Shown: positions 12,195-24,600 of the stretch, in pieces
Layout of the letters: each line of letters starts with the position of its first letter
How positions within the stretch are numbered: the stretch's first letter is position 1
Assembly: GCA_013076295.1 (NCBI GenBank)
Contig: RQOL01000699.1
Location: forward strand, 4,774,001-4,838,000
DNA: 64,000 nucleotides
Source of the DNA: Sanderia malayensis
Taxonomy: Eukaryota > Cnidaria > Scyphozoa > Semaeostomeae > Pelagiidae
Direction of reading: 5' to 3'
Notes under the pieces: model-generated
The model's input: the letters and a program-made list of their open reading frames with translations, nothing else
The model's database searches: none
What the model was told of the DNA's origin: nothing
Program-made: the position numbers and the translations under genes

Positions 12195-13277
12195 GCAACG
12201 ACTTATCTTTCATACCATTTGTTTGTACGACTTTTTCGTTCAGTTTTGCATGATTATAGTTATATTCTTCGTATATTAAATAAATAATAAATTCCTGATT
12301 ATCAGGATTTCGCTTACCCTATAAATTGTGGAATTTCCTACGTTTATCTGCCGCATGTGTACTCACGAAAAATAAATTTACAAGAGAGGAGTCTCCTATC
12401 AAATAATAACGTATAACTTTCTCTAAAAACCTACGAATATCCGACATATATTACTAAGTAATTGCCTACCTGTGGCATTGTTTCTTTTTGATTCTTTTGA
12501 AATTGGTCTTTCCATGTCTACGAGAGAAGAACCTTCAACATTTTGATTCGTATACTTATCAGATAACTCAACTATCAAAACTAAAATAAAAAAATTCCAA
12601 TACTCATTTCAACCTTCATTGATTAGAAATTATTCGTGCATAACAATATGACTTAATATTCCCGAAGATAAGTTTCCATGCTTCTATTCCCATTCTCAAA
12701 AGCATTTTGAACGCAACATGATCGGCCCGTAAAAGAAACTGAATAGGTACAAAAAATCGTCGCGCACAAATGGAAAACTTTAATACAAACAACCTGATTA
12801 ATAGATAAAAATTCTATACAAAATACCACATACTACGATGCCTCCTGAAGAAATTATCAAATCACATCTCATTTTATGTATGAAAATATGAAAAATGTTT
12901 TTAAAATAAAAATAAATTATATAATAGTATAAAAAATTACAAATGTTATCAAAAGAACTCTCATTTTATCAAAGTTAAATAGGAATAAAAAAGAATTTGC
13001 ATGCTTACCAAAAGCTATTTCAGACCTATATTGTCTAAAATTAGAAAAGATGACACTATCTGAGCCAAATGCATGGCAAGTGAACTAGATTGGAAGTTAT
13101 TGTCAATCTAAAAATAATTAAACTTCAAAGTTAACATAAATCAATTCCTAAAGTACACATCCATGTATTCCAAATGCAAAATATGCAATGTAAAAATATT
13201 GCAAAAAATATAATTCTTACTTGCTTGAAAAGTATTTTTGATATTATAAACATGTACATACAAATGGATGCTATCAT
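12195..13277. other. Intergenic region between convergent CHK1 and YAP
   Basis: AT-rich DNA that should contain the 3' UTRs of both genes. An AATAAA-like signal follows the CHK1 stop near 12280. No further exon is seen. Confidence 0.5.
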
Positions 13278-13546
13278 TTACAACCATGTTAGAAAACCAT
13301 CTTTCATTTTGCTGCTTTGATTTGGAGACAGCATTAAGTCAACATCACTTAAAACATCTGAATGGAGATTTTCCAGTCCTGCACTGATATCTGTTTCTTG
13401 ATCCAACATGGACAAATCATCAACATTTGTCGCTGGCATCCTGTCAAAGAATTCTGGCAAATGTCCCTGGTTAATCTGATTGATCTGATTCAAATTGGTT
13501 GGGTCTGATCTTGTGACAGATTGGTCTTTCATTTGTTGTTGTTGTT

Positions 13547-13577
<31 letters not shown>

Positions 13578-15183
13578 TTGTTGTTGTGGTATGTTTCCTT
13601 CCATGTCAACATCATCTATCCCACTGAGAACATCAACTTCAGAAGTTGGAGGAGACAAAAATGAACCCATCCCATCCAAACCCGAATCTGCTGATCCAAC
13701 CCTTTTGTGTTGCTGCATATTTGCAAAATTATTAGGAGAATTTGAGAATTTTTCCTGGCACAAATTGCTGATAAGAGATGCTCCATTATTGACAGAATCA
13801 GATGGGCTAGGCAGCTGCCTTTGAATGAGCATTTCTTGATGAAATAACTGTTGCTGTCTTTGGTGCAATTTCTCTCTTTCTAACTGCAAATAGCGCAGCT
13901 TAACTTGTTGATCTTGGGGTTGTCTTGGCTGCCCATGGATAAAGGCGGTGCTGGCATTCGCACTCTGATTACGATTCAATCTTGGGTCATACCAAGTAGT
14001 TGTTTGTGTGATATGATTAATGTAATATACTTCACCGTCAGGGGTCACTCCTTGCTCCCATCCTTCTGGCAAATTTCCCAATGTCTGATTTGCATTTAGA
14101 GTTGCCAATGACTGACTCTTAAGCCTTGGATGGGTCCATGATGTTGTTCTTTCAATATGACTGTTCATAAACAAAAGAATCAACAATTATTAGGAAACTT
14201 AGCTTAAATACAACAAAGCAAAGGATATCAATGGAATAATGTTAGCTTTTATGTCAAGTACAAACTATGATGAAAACTTAAAGAACATTCAAACTTTTTT
14301 CTGAAAAAACAAAGGGGTGCAGACAAGAGAACAAAACTATTTCTAATCCTTCATTCAATACACTCATTACATACCAGAATCGTATTATGTTAAAGACAAT
14401 ATTATTGTTCTAACTATGAATAACCTCTCTATATTTTGAGGTTTTCACAAGTCCAAAATTCAATATCATATATTCATGAAAAACCATTTCATGATAAACT
14501 TCCTTCAGCAATGATTAAAGAACGCGGCCTTCATAGTTTGCCAAACACAAACCTTAAGAACCGAACGACAGGTTAGGCTCAACGACATGATATTTCTCCG
14601 CTTTAAAAAATAAATTAGAAAATAATTTACGCCCGTCCGTAAATTCCACCGCTTTCTCAAAGTTGACTCCTTAATTACCATCCGTGATTTCGAAAAAAAG
14701 CTTCATGAATAATTGAAGAATAGATATAGTAAATCCAACTTACTTGACAAAGTATTTTTGACCAGTGGCAGTAGATCTAGCTTCCCAACCTGGTGGCAAT
14801 GGTTCACTTTCAACGGCGTCATAAGATTGAGTTCTTTGATGTGCTGCTGGCGGTGGTAGTCGTTGTTGACTTGTGTTTGCCTGTTGATGGTGGATCATTG
14901 GGCCAAGGGAAGCAGGCGAAGAATGGGCTCTTGAATGTGATATTGCATATCCTAGCTCACTTGGATCTTTACTTTGATCTGAATTTGGTACTCCTCCAAA
15001 TGGTCCAAGGACTGATGATGGCGGCTTGAAAAATGAAGCTGGAAATTTCCTTTCTCGCATTGGCAAAGTTGTTCGATTCTTCCTCGGGTCAAATAAATTT
15101 TCAAGATCTGATTCCGAATCTTCGCGAACATGAACAACGGCATTGCCCTTTCTCTGACTTGGTGTACTTAGATCCATTTCCAT
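13278..15183 (-). CDS. YAP1: YAP transcriptional coactivator (Hippo pathway)
   Basis: Two exons are seen on the reverse strand: 15183-14744 and 14160-13278. The N-terminal TEAD-binding region has SDLENLFD and LPMRERKFPASFFKPP. HSRAHSSPASL matches the HxRxxS Lats site and 14-3-3 motif. Two WW domains follow. WW1 (LPPGWEARSTATGQKYFVNH) is split by the intron, and WW2 is LPEGWEQGVTPDGEVYYINH. A glutamine-rich part, including a long run from a CAA/CAG repeat (about 13531-13588), precedes the activation domain. The protein ends in FLTWL, the PDZ-binding motif of YAP. All diagnostic parts are present in order, so this is a full-length orthologue of YAP/TAZ. Hippo kinases would control it through the HxRxxS sites. 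Confidence 0.95.
13531..13588 (-). repeat. CAA/CAG trinucleotide repeat coding polyglutamine in YAP
   Basis: GTTGTT... on the plus strand with two GCT interruptions encodes about 18-19 consecutive Gln in YAP. The codon mix is mostly CAA with a few CAG, which should make it less prone to slippage than a pure CAG run. Confidence 0.9.
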
Positions 15184-15433
15184 TCTAGAAGTATTACTTT
15201 ATCTTGATCATATATACTCATATATGTACAAATAAATACAGTATGGCCAGAAAACAGAGATGAAATATTTAACGAAACCTTGAATGACTCATAATAATTA
15301 AATCATCCCCACACAATATCAAGCAGGAATAATGTTTTCTTCAACTGCGCATGCCTGTTTTCTACAGGCTATGACGTTAATAACCGCAAAAGGAAGTCAT
15401 CAATGAAACCTCGTTGTAATTAACGTATCTCTC

Positions 15434-15820
15434 TTTGGGTGCGTTCTTTTGGGCAGTTTTTTGCCTCTTCCATTTTCTGGAGACTTTGGAGAGATGGAAA
15501 GAGCGTTTTTTGGTCAATTCTCCGGAAAATCGGAGACTTCGCAGTCTCCAAACCAAACTCTTCTGTCTCCAGAGCAAGAAGACTTTGGAGACTTCGCAGA
15601 GATTCTCGTTTTCACGTGACACGGCGTTCAAATCAAGGCAATCTAGTTTATAATTTCCACGGCAACCAGCAATGTTTTCAAAATGAATCAAATTTAATTT
15701 CTCGAAACTCTTCCATTGGGTTTTTTTGGAGTCATGGATCATGGATCGGAAGTCTGAGTCTGTGAACTCTACTTTTTTGCGAATTCGGAAGAGACAAATT
15801 TCCCAAAAGAACGCACCCAT
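15434..15820. mobile_element. Non-autonomous DNA transposon (MITE), ~385 bp
   Basis: The 18 bp terminal repeats are perfect: TGGGTGCGTTCTTTTGGG at 15436-15453 and its reverse complement at 15802-15819, with weaker similarity further in. TATCTCTC on the left and TATCTCAC on the right may be an imperfect 8 bp target duplication, which would suggest a hAT-like group. Short ORFs inside have no transposase motif. It sits between the YAP and BRCC36 genes, upstream of YAP. Confidence 0.75.
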
Positions 15821-15844
15821 TATCTCACTCTGTCGCATTGACGA

Positions 15845-16060
15845 AGCAGTGGGGGCAGGGGCAGGACGGACATGCCCCCACTTTTTTGCAAAATATAAAA
15901 GTGTCTCTTTAAGACCCAAAAGTGCCCCTTCTAAATTCAAATGTGAGTGGCCTGGGAGTGTGCTCTTTTTTGACCTGCCCCCCTCACTTTTTAGATACTT
16001 CCCACCTCTTTGGTAGGGGTATGGGGACAATGGCCCCACTTGAGAATATAAACAATGGCA
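15845..16060. repeat. C/G-rich repeat-like segment near the BRCC36 3' end
   Basis: Alternating GGGGCA and TGCCCC tracts (for example near 15850-15880 and 15970-16040) contrast with the AT-rich surroundings. It resembles a dispersed repeat, but I could not define its ends. Confidence 0.35.
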
Positions 16061-16148
16061 ATTGTAAATTTTACTGCAAAGCGAACCTGGTTTGACTTTA
16101 ATATACAATGTTTTTGCTCTTAATTACACAGAACAACCCGTGTTACTC

Positions 16149-17744
16149 TCATGTTGCGAGAGCTTTTTCCAGTCTTTCTTTTTCAATTTTCAAACTTTGT
16201 AACTCGTAGTTCTTTGTTTTGAGTAACTGCTCAAATGCTTGCAAAAGTGGGGCACAAATAACATCAACAAGTTGGCAAACAGCTTTGGTGTAAACTGGAA
16301 AATGAAAGGAATCTCCATTGCAGATGACACCATGTGTAATTAATGTTAATTTGCTGAAAAAATATTTCTGATCATATCTATACCTGTTCCATTATGTAAT
16401 GCAGTAACTAAATCTTGCATGGTATTTCTACGAAAAATGAAAACACTATTTAGAAAAACAAAGACAAGATTTATTATACACTGAGAATAACCAGGGAATA
16501 ACAAGATGGTCAAAGAAGTGAGAGAAGTAGACATGATGAATGTAATGCTAAAGGTACTAACAATAATGTGATGTTGTAAGCTTCTGACTCTTCCTATCAA
16601 CAAAATGATGAATAAAATTAAAAAATAATAATTTTAATGATAAATAATAGTTTGTATGATATGCAACAATATGTAATGATTGGTGAATTCCTGAGCATCA
16701 TACCTCTTCTAAAATGCAAGGTAAATCAACAAAAGTTGATAGAGATGCTTCACTTAAAGTAAATGATGGAATAACTTCCACTTCAATCTCCAGTCTTTCT
16801 AGCCTGCAAGTAATATGTATTATATTGATTATCTGAATGATCATTAATCAACAACAATATTATTTAATCGAGCAAAGAACAATGCATACTTTGGAAAGTC
16901 AGATGTCCCAATATTGATTGCTTGAAAACATGTCATTTGGATATCACCAACCAACTGTAAGGACATGCAAGATAGTATGAATTAAGAAAAGGTAATACGA
17001 TATGAATAATGAAGAGAAAATATTAAATCTTACAGATGAGGAGTCTTCACTAAAACATGATATGATAACACCAACAAAATCTTTATCCATCATTTGATAC
17101 ATCGATTGAGTACTAACATCTAAAAAATAAAAAACTATTCATATCAACCAACAAAGAAAATGTAGATATTAATATTATAGTATTCTTGGAAAATTTTAAA
17201 AAGATTACATAAAAGATAGTACATACCAACATGCGAGGGCCAAACTGTAATATGAGGATGTGAATGATACCATCCTATTACTCTCAATGGACGATTCAAT
17301 CTTGTTTTTAAGCCAAGAACATGCATATTTAAGTTATGGATAATATCAATATCATTGTACAAATTTGATTATATATATTTATACTTCATCTAATGCAAAA
17401 AAGGATAGATAGAGTGAGGCGTACAAAAGGATATTTCAGCTTGACAAGAAGCATTTGATAATTGTTCTGGTGATATTTCAACTCTGTCCTTTCGTTTGTC
17501 TGACCTTCTTAGCATAATAACAGCATGAACATGTGCAATGTCCTCATCAGTTATCTACAACATCACAACTCTGATCACAACAACTCTCTGTTCAACTGAA
17601 CTGACAGAAACGAAAAATAGACCAGGCAAAATATAGATATACCTCTCCAATGAGCAAACCCATGACTTCTTCCTTTTCTGTTGAAAATGCATGAAGAAAG
17701 CACAGAAAAGCTGCATCTGATTCTATCTTTATCTTGCGAACCAT
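16149..17744 (-). CDS. BRCC3: Lys63-specific deubiquitinase BRCC36
   Basis: This is a JAMM/MPN+ metalloprotease that cleaves K63-linked ubiquitin in the BRCA1-A and BRISC complexes. The first exon (17744-17643) begins MVRKIKIESDAAFLCFLHAF and contains EKEEVMGLLIGE, with the catalytic Glu. A later exon has RRSDKRKDRVEISPEQLS, a BRCC36 signature. The zinc-binding JAMM segment WYHSHPHITVWPSHV continues into an Asp at the start of the next exon (DVSTQSMYQMMDKDFVG). The last exon is a short coiled coil (ELQSLKIEKERLEKAL) with the stop at 16149-16151. Exon borders in the middle are approximate. The gene is divergent from the peptidase gene that starts at 18108. Confidence 0.92.
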
Positions 17745-18107
17745 TTTTAAATTTCTGTGATTCAATCAGAAGGCTGTAATATAACTTCGTTCATTAAACT
17801 GGCACCTCACCTTGATATGTGTTTGTCTTGTCTTGTCAGACTTTCAATTCAAATGCTGCCAAGCCAAGTGCCAATTAAAATTTACATCCGCAAAGGAAAA
17901 TGCGCATGCTCTAATGTTGCTTCCAGGGAGCGCCTTCGGTGCACACGTCGCAGCGTCTCGGAGGGAGGCCGCAGGTGCATTTTGCAGCAGCAAGCAAAAG
18001 CAAGGAGAGCAGCTGGTGCAAGTCACGCGGAAAGAAGTAGATAGAGCTAGTTTTTGGGAAAAAGTAAAACAACAAGGACCAAAGGTCCAGTCGGAGAAGA
18101 AAGCAAC
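17745..18107. promoter_or_regulatory. Likely shared promoter region, BRCC36 and PRSS16-like genes
   Basis: Only 363 bp separate the two divergent start codons. The interval is more GC-rich than its surroundings (about 17930-18010), as expected for a bidirectional promoter. ORFs across it look incidental. Promoter function is inferred from layout. Confidence 0.5.
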
Positions 18108-21100
18108 ATGAAGCAACTGATGAATGCAGAAATTATCATTCTTTTGCAGATTGTGTTTCTTGCATCTTCTTCTGCATACATTCCTTTATTTATTAGGGGC
18201 AGACCAACCGGTGGCTTCATCGGTGCACCTGATAAAGGTAGCGGAATAAAAGAAGATATTGTATTGCCAGCAGATAATTGGTTTGAACAACGTTTGAATC
18301 ATTTTGACCACCAAGATTCAAGAACATGGAAGCAAAGATATTTTGTGAATGAAAGTTTTTTTGATCGAGCAAATAACGGTCCTGTATTCTTGATGATTGG
18401 AGGGGAGGGAAAAGCCGACCCAATTTGGGCTGTAATGGGAGATTGGATTGAAAATGCAAAAGATATGGGTGCATTATGTTTCCTTCTTGAACACAGATTT
18501 TATGGAAAAAGTCACCCATTAGGGTAACAGCCTTTATCAACATTTAGCTTTTAAGAAACAATCATATTTATGAATGTGTTTCTGCTTGCAGGTTTTGTGC
18601 AGTTAGTTCATGTGTTGCAATTTTATTGCAGAGATATGAGTGTGGAAAATTTGCAATATCTAAGCAGCGAGCAAGCACTGGCAGACCTGGCATCATTCAG
18701 ACAAGCAATGCACATTAAATATAAATTAACAAATGCAAATAAGTGGATATCTTTTGGTGGTTCATATCCTGGAGCACTTTCTGCATGGTTTCGTTTAAAA
18801 TATCCCCACCTTGTTCATGGTTAGTTTCAGCAGTTTAACTCTTCTTTGTCATATGGGTGGAGAGAGAGAGGGGGGGGGGGGTGGTCACACCCTCACTATT
18901 TGCTGAGTCAGTCCAAAATATGCATAGATATAGATATAAGTAAGTATACATATTTTAGTATTTCTTTGTTCTAAGAAAATTATAATAAAAGAAAGTTGAT
19001 CCATCCCAAGTTCACATCCCCATGTCAAAAGTTGGATGTGTCTCCTGTAGTGATTGAATTTGCTTGTTTTTCTAAATAGGATCAATAGCATCAAGTGCAC
19101 CAATAAAGGCTGTGGTGGATTTTTCTGGATATTTTGATGTTGTTGCAAATTCATTAGCTACAACTGGGTCAGCTTGCAATGAGAACATTGCAGCAGCTAC
19201 AAAAATGATTGCATCATTAATTCAAACAGACGAAGGATGCAAAAACCTCACAGAACAATTCAGGTATATATTAAAATGGTCTTGGTTTGCAACATAGAAA
19301 TGCCTATTGCATGAGCCACAGAAGATATATTGTTACAGTCAAATCTGCATAGTTCGAACTTGTGTAATTTGAGCTCTATCTAATTCGAACAAATTTGTCC
19401 ATCCCTTCAAAAATCACTAATGAATCAATTCTTACAAAAAAACTTCTGTAATTTGAACTTTTTATAATACAAACATTCTCACGTTTCCCCTGGGTGTTTG
19501 AATTAGAAAGAGTTGACTGTAATAAATTTGTTAAAATGATTTATGTTTGCATCATAGAAATGCCTGTACTTGTATTGGATGAGAATATGACAGAAGATAC
19601 ATCATTAGTAACTTTTTTCTATTAGGCTATGCAAGCCACTGAAGAAAGAGATGAAATTGGATCTAATGAATTTTGCAAATACTCTGGCTGGTAATTTTGC
19701 AGGCGTTGTGCAATACAATAAAGACAATAGGGTGTTTGAGGTTTTGGTCTTTCTACTTTCTTGCATAATGCACAAAGTTGTATATTAAATGTAAAATGTT
19801 TCATTTGAAACAATCTAGCAACTACTTGTTTCAGGGTGCAAAAGGAGTGAACATAACAATTGACGTGTTATGTGGCATTATGAATGCATCCACAAATCCA
19901 CCCTTAAAAAGATATGCTGCAGTCAATGATTTGATGATGGCAACATATGGAATGAAATGTTTAGACACTGCGTATGAAGATTTTACTAAAACAATGAAAC
20001 AAACATCATGGCAATCATCTGCAAGTGAAGGAGGTTCGAATATTTTATCGACCTTTGCTTATTCACTCAGCATAATTATTGCACCAAAACTTTTTTAAAT
20101 CAAGATTTCTTTTTAACAGGACGCCAATGGATGTACCAAACATGTACAGAATTTGGTTATTACCAGTCATCAGATTCCGTCTCTCAGCCATTTGGGTCGT
20201 TATTTCCATTGAGGTAAATGAATGCAGTTGAACCATGATAGGTTGACTACCGCTCAAGTCGAACTCCCCCGATCTCGATCATTTTTGCATTTCCCTTGGT
20301 TCTGTATGCTTTATATGTGAACCTTGATAAATCGAAACCTCAATAAGTCGAACAAATTTGTCTTGCCCTTGGGAGTTCAACTTATCAAGGTTCAACTGTA
20401 CTAGTATCTTAGAATAATAAGATTCTTGTTCAGTACCGTATTTCCTTGATTAAACGCTCCCCCTCGATTAAAAGCCCCCCTCAAATAAATGCGCCCTTAT
20501 GCTACCACCTTTTGCAATAAACGCCCCCCTCAATTAAACGTCCCCTGTTTGTGCAAAACCATTGCGACTTTCATTTTCTACGTTGTTGCTCGATAAAGCA
20601 AGGCTCAACTAAACCATTTTCTTTCTTTCTGGACCCAATGACAGAGACTGTGATCTTGTACTTTCTAATAAACGCCCCCCTCGAATAATGGCCCCCCTCG
20701 ATTAGGCGCCCCTTCAAAAAGTGCTGAGATTAATAAACGCCCTGGGGCGTTTAATCGAGGAAATACGGTATAGTATGTTAACATCTTTGAAATCTTTTTT
20801 ATCCATTTAGTTTCTCTATCCAGCAATGTGTGGATATCTTTGGAAGAGATTTTAATCTGACATTCATCAGTGAATCTGTCAATCAAACTAACATCAATTA
20901 TGGTGGCTTTTCCTACGAAGCAGATAAGGTTTGTAGATGCCAGATCTTTTAATATTCCATATTTTTTAAGATCTATTTCAAATCTTTTTCCCAATCTTGT
21001 GTGATTAATTCTCAGGTGGTGTTTGTGAATGGTGATATTGACCCTTGGCATGCACTAAGTTTCTCCAATAAAGCTCCTTCTTATGTTACAACTATATTTA

Positions 21101-21216
21101 TTTCTGGGACTGCACATTGTGCCAACATGTATCCAGGTTCAACCAAAGATCCTGCTTCCTTGGTAGCAGCAAGACACAAAGTTAAAACCATCCTTAAGCA
21201 CTGGCTTAATGCATGA
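18108..21216 (+). CDS. Serine carboxypeptidase, S28 family (PRSS16-like)
   Basis: Member of the lysosomal or secreted Pro-X carboxypeptidase / thymus-specific serine protease family. The start at 18108 gives a hydrophobic signal peptide ([19 protein letters not shown]). Then come the family motifs [23 protein letters not shown] and [13 protein letters not shown]. The nucleophile is in [17 protein letters not shown]. Near the C-terminus are [12 protein letters not shown], with the catalytic Asp, and GTAHCANM, with the catalytic His. The triad therefore looks complete. Sequence order and about 490 residues fit PRSS16 better than PRCP or DPP7. Exons are joined by GT-AG introns, three of which hold small inverted-repeat elements (see separate entries). 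Confidence 0.93.
19334..19521. mobile_element. Small pogo/Tigger-like MITE in peptidase intron
   Basis: The segment is bounded by TACAGTCAA at 19334 and TTGACTGTA ending at 19521, so TA flanks both CAGTC-type ends. The interior has AATTCGAACAAATTTGTCC, typical of such elements. It is about 184 bp with no coding potential. Confidence 0.65.
20225..20400. mobile_element. Pogo/Tigger-like MITE in peptidase intron
   Basis: Left end CAGTTGAACCATGATAGGTTG and right end CAACTTATCAAGGTTCAACTG form inverted repeats of about 21 bp with a few mismatches. TA follows the right end; the left flank is TG. The interior again has a GTCGAACAAATTTGTC block, so it belongs with the element at 19334. Confidence 0.7.
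20434..20770. mobile_element. MITE with CCGTATTTCC ends in peptidase intron
   Basis: TACCGTATTTCCTTGATTAA at 20434 is mirrored by TTAATCGAGGAAATACGGTA ending at 20770, giving about 27 bp inverted ends with TA at both borders. The interior is rich in CGCCCCCCTCGA-type motifs. A degraded relative lies near 6658. It is immediately downstream of the previous element in the same intron. Confidence 0.75.
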
Positions 21217-21639
21217 TGTCCAGCACCACAAGCATAAACATTGTTGTTATCTGACATTTGTCAGCTTTAATTATCTTTCTACAATTATTAACATCATACA
21301 ATTTATACAGCTTTAAAGAAGTTGTGAAATCAACATGAATTCTTCAATTAATTTTGATTATTTTGTGCTGTCAGTTGACTATTTAGAAATTGATACATTT
21401 GGTGTTTGCTTAAAGACTTGTTGAAAAACTAAAATTTTTGAGAATGTAATTGAAGGAAAGACGTCGTTGTTTCTAATTTATCTCAAGGGTCTTGTTTGAA
21501 AACATAAAATTTCAAATCTGAAAGCATACCTTTTAAGATGATGACAAGATTGTTTAGAAGATCTTTATGGTATCATTCAAGTATGTTCTATCTCATTTGA
21601 TTTTAGCAGTCTTTGCCTAAAATTATAATACTAACATGA

Positions 21640-24600
21640 TCAAGCATAAATAAAAGGTAACAAATTTTGAAATAAAAAAAACATCCTGCAGCAATACAAA
21701 TTTATAAAGAATTGCAACACAAACCTTGCTCTTATTCTTTCGCACTTTGGACATTTTTCAGGCACAAAACATTCCCTGTGATAACATGTCTTGCATACTA
21801 GAAATTAAGAATCAAGTCTCATTGAAAAATGATAAAGAAGTATCTTGCAAATTTCTGCTGAAAGGATGAGCAATATATGTTTACTTAAACACAAAGTAAT
21901 GAAATCTGACTCACAAGGACAAGTAGATACTCTGTTCAGCTCAAATGGATATAAGATATCTTCACCATCTTTACAATATTCACAAACAAAACCCTTGACT
22001 TTGCAAAGCTAAGATTGAAATAAATCTGGATCTTAATTATGTAATTAAACTATGGGCATTATCAAGAATGATTAATAAACAATGATATACAATTTTTAAA
22101 TAATTATCACACATTACCTGGCAAGTGTTGATATGTTTTAGTGAACTGTTAACAAAAGATTTCAGTTGACTTTGCAGTTCACCATTTTTAACCTAAATAA
22201 AAAAATTGACATTAAGAAAATAGCATTGATAACTATAAGAGAAACAATGTTTACTTAGTTAGAAAAATGATGCTTACTTGCAGAAAATCTTCTATCGAAT
22301 AAGCATCAATATCATTGAGAATATGAGCTGGAAGATTCTCCAATTGCTTGTAAATGCTAAAAAAAATTTCATGTAAATCACTCACAATATACTTACAGAA
22401 TTATAAATATAACAACAACTTAAAATAAAAATGAATATCAAACCAGTGTATACCTTTGTCCAAGGCGGCATGTCTTTAGAAAACCATTTGCATAATGTAA
22501 TTTAAGTCGCAATTCCTTGATAAAGGGAAATATAAATTCAAATATCAGAATGTGATGTGAAAATACATAAATAGGAAGAAAGTAAACAAATTGATCAAAT
22601 TAGCTGAACAGACCCTTGTGATTTCAGTTGGTTTAACTCTTTTATAGATTGAATTATTAATTGCTGATATGTTAAACAGCGGATCGTGTCTTATCTTCTT
22701 CAAAAATTCGTAAGCAAAGTCTGATACAGGATATCTTCACGAATGTCAAGTGAAACATTTAATCAAATGCTTGAAAAATTCCAGCAGGCAAATCTTGAAA
22801 TTGTATTCTCTTTATTTCAAAGTTGAAAAGATACTGTTTGAAGTCCCATTTATTGATCATCTTCGAAGGAAGAACTGATATTTGATTCTGATGACAACTG
22901 GAACAGAAATATTTACCAAGATATTCGCAATATCTGAATCTTTTAGACAAACCTTGAAGGGAAAATAAAATTAGAATCATGAAAGACGTTCCAAAGAATT
23001 TATATTTCAAAAATAACACAAATCGGCGTAGAAATACGATGTTGTTTTATATTTACTTTGTGTTACTTTTAACCCACATCCAGCGCATCTATAATGTTGA
23101 CGTTGTAGAAGAACTTTCCGTCTTTAAAAACGAAAGAAAAGGGATTAACACATATCACCACAAATCTATAATCATTCGCAATTGCATGCGCTTAAAATAA
23201 GAGCCAAATAGCATTATTTACGTCGCATCAAAATTACGAGCTTGCCAGAAAAATGAATCCAGTTAAACCCTTTTTTCATAGAAATACTCCCTCTGAAAAC
23301 TTCAAGACCATTTTCAACCGTCTAACAAAAATACTTCCAAAGTTGGTTGTTGGCCCCCCTGGTGGAAACTTTACACAGTGCCATCAGATCAGATATCAAG
23401 CATGCAATTGATCAAAACATCACTGACAAGAGTCTTGTCCAACCAATCACATCCATTTTGAAAGCTTTAAAAGCATTTTAATCGCCAAGCACAAGTGTGA
23501 AGAAAATTGTGAGCTCTGAGGTTTCGCGAAATTGAATTCGTTTTAATCAGTTTCAGAACATTTCACCCTCCGTATAGTCAATATATTTCAAATCACAATA
23601 AACGTGACCATATCATTACAATTCTAACAAAACTTTGCCACCGAAAAAGAATTCTAACAAAATTGACCGAAATCACTGTGATACATCCTACTTATTCAAG
23701 GTCTTAATCGCCATGCAAGCTTCAACTTAAGAGATGTTCGCATGAGAAATTAATGTACTTTGACATTATTAAATAGGAGAAGATAAAAGCTCACTTGAAG
23801 TATGGATGAGTGGTAAAGATGATTTGTGGTCGAGGTGGTGCCCATTCAAAAGTTCCTCTTAATCTTGACTGCAAGAAAAACCAACATACATCACAATCAA
23901 ACCATTCTATAATGAATATGCATGCATGTGAATTAAAAAAGAATGGCAAAGCGAATTGCTTACAGGCAGTGAAGTTTTTGCTTTATCCTCATGATTCGCA
24001 TTAGTCTGTGAAGTATACAAGGCATCATCTGGTGAGATTGGCCAAGCATTCGGCAATGGTAATAGTGTTTGGGGAACTTGTTCTTCTGTTATCATCCATT
24101 TCAAATCTGATGCACGAGGTAATCTTCGATTGTCGAACTTTTTTAACAAAGATTTTGCTACGAATTCAGCAGAATACTCGTCAGGCTCAGATTCCTCATG
24201 AATTGTAGAATTTTCAGCTGTCAAACTTTCATCAGTAACGTCTTTACTTGGTTTGATTTGATGTGGACTATGAAGTGATACGTTCTCCCAGCTTCGACTT
24301 AGAGCTTTTGGGAAAGTATTATCTTGAGGCAGTGCTCTATCTGGGAACGAGAATACATCCACGGGTGAATTTTAAGCCCTGTTTACGCAACACAAATGAC
24401 AACAGCAAAGAGGGAAAACAGTACGTAGTACGTCGTGCGAATCGGACAGCTTCTGGTTTCCCTTAAAATTTGGAAGAAAACACGGACAGAGCTTTACCAG
24501 GTAAATCTTATCGGCTTATAAAGTGCTCACGTCATCGCACTATTCACAACACACCAGTCAACATTGATTCATGTACTTGTCTTAGCTTTGTAGCTATCAG

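Noticed and set aside
15377..16108. 243-residue reverse-strand ORF
   Set aside because: It runs through a MITE and a C/G-rich repeat segment, and matches no protein I know.
18855..18885. G-rich run as a quadruplex regulator
   Set aside because: It is a simple GA/G microsatellite in an intron; nothing else supports function.
20665..21051. 128-residue reverse-strand ORF over the peptidase exon
   Set aside because: It is antisense to a clear peptidase exon and partly within a MITE.
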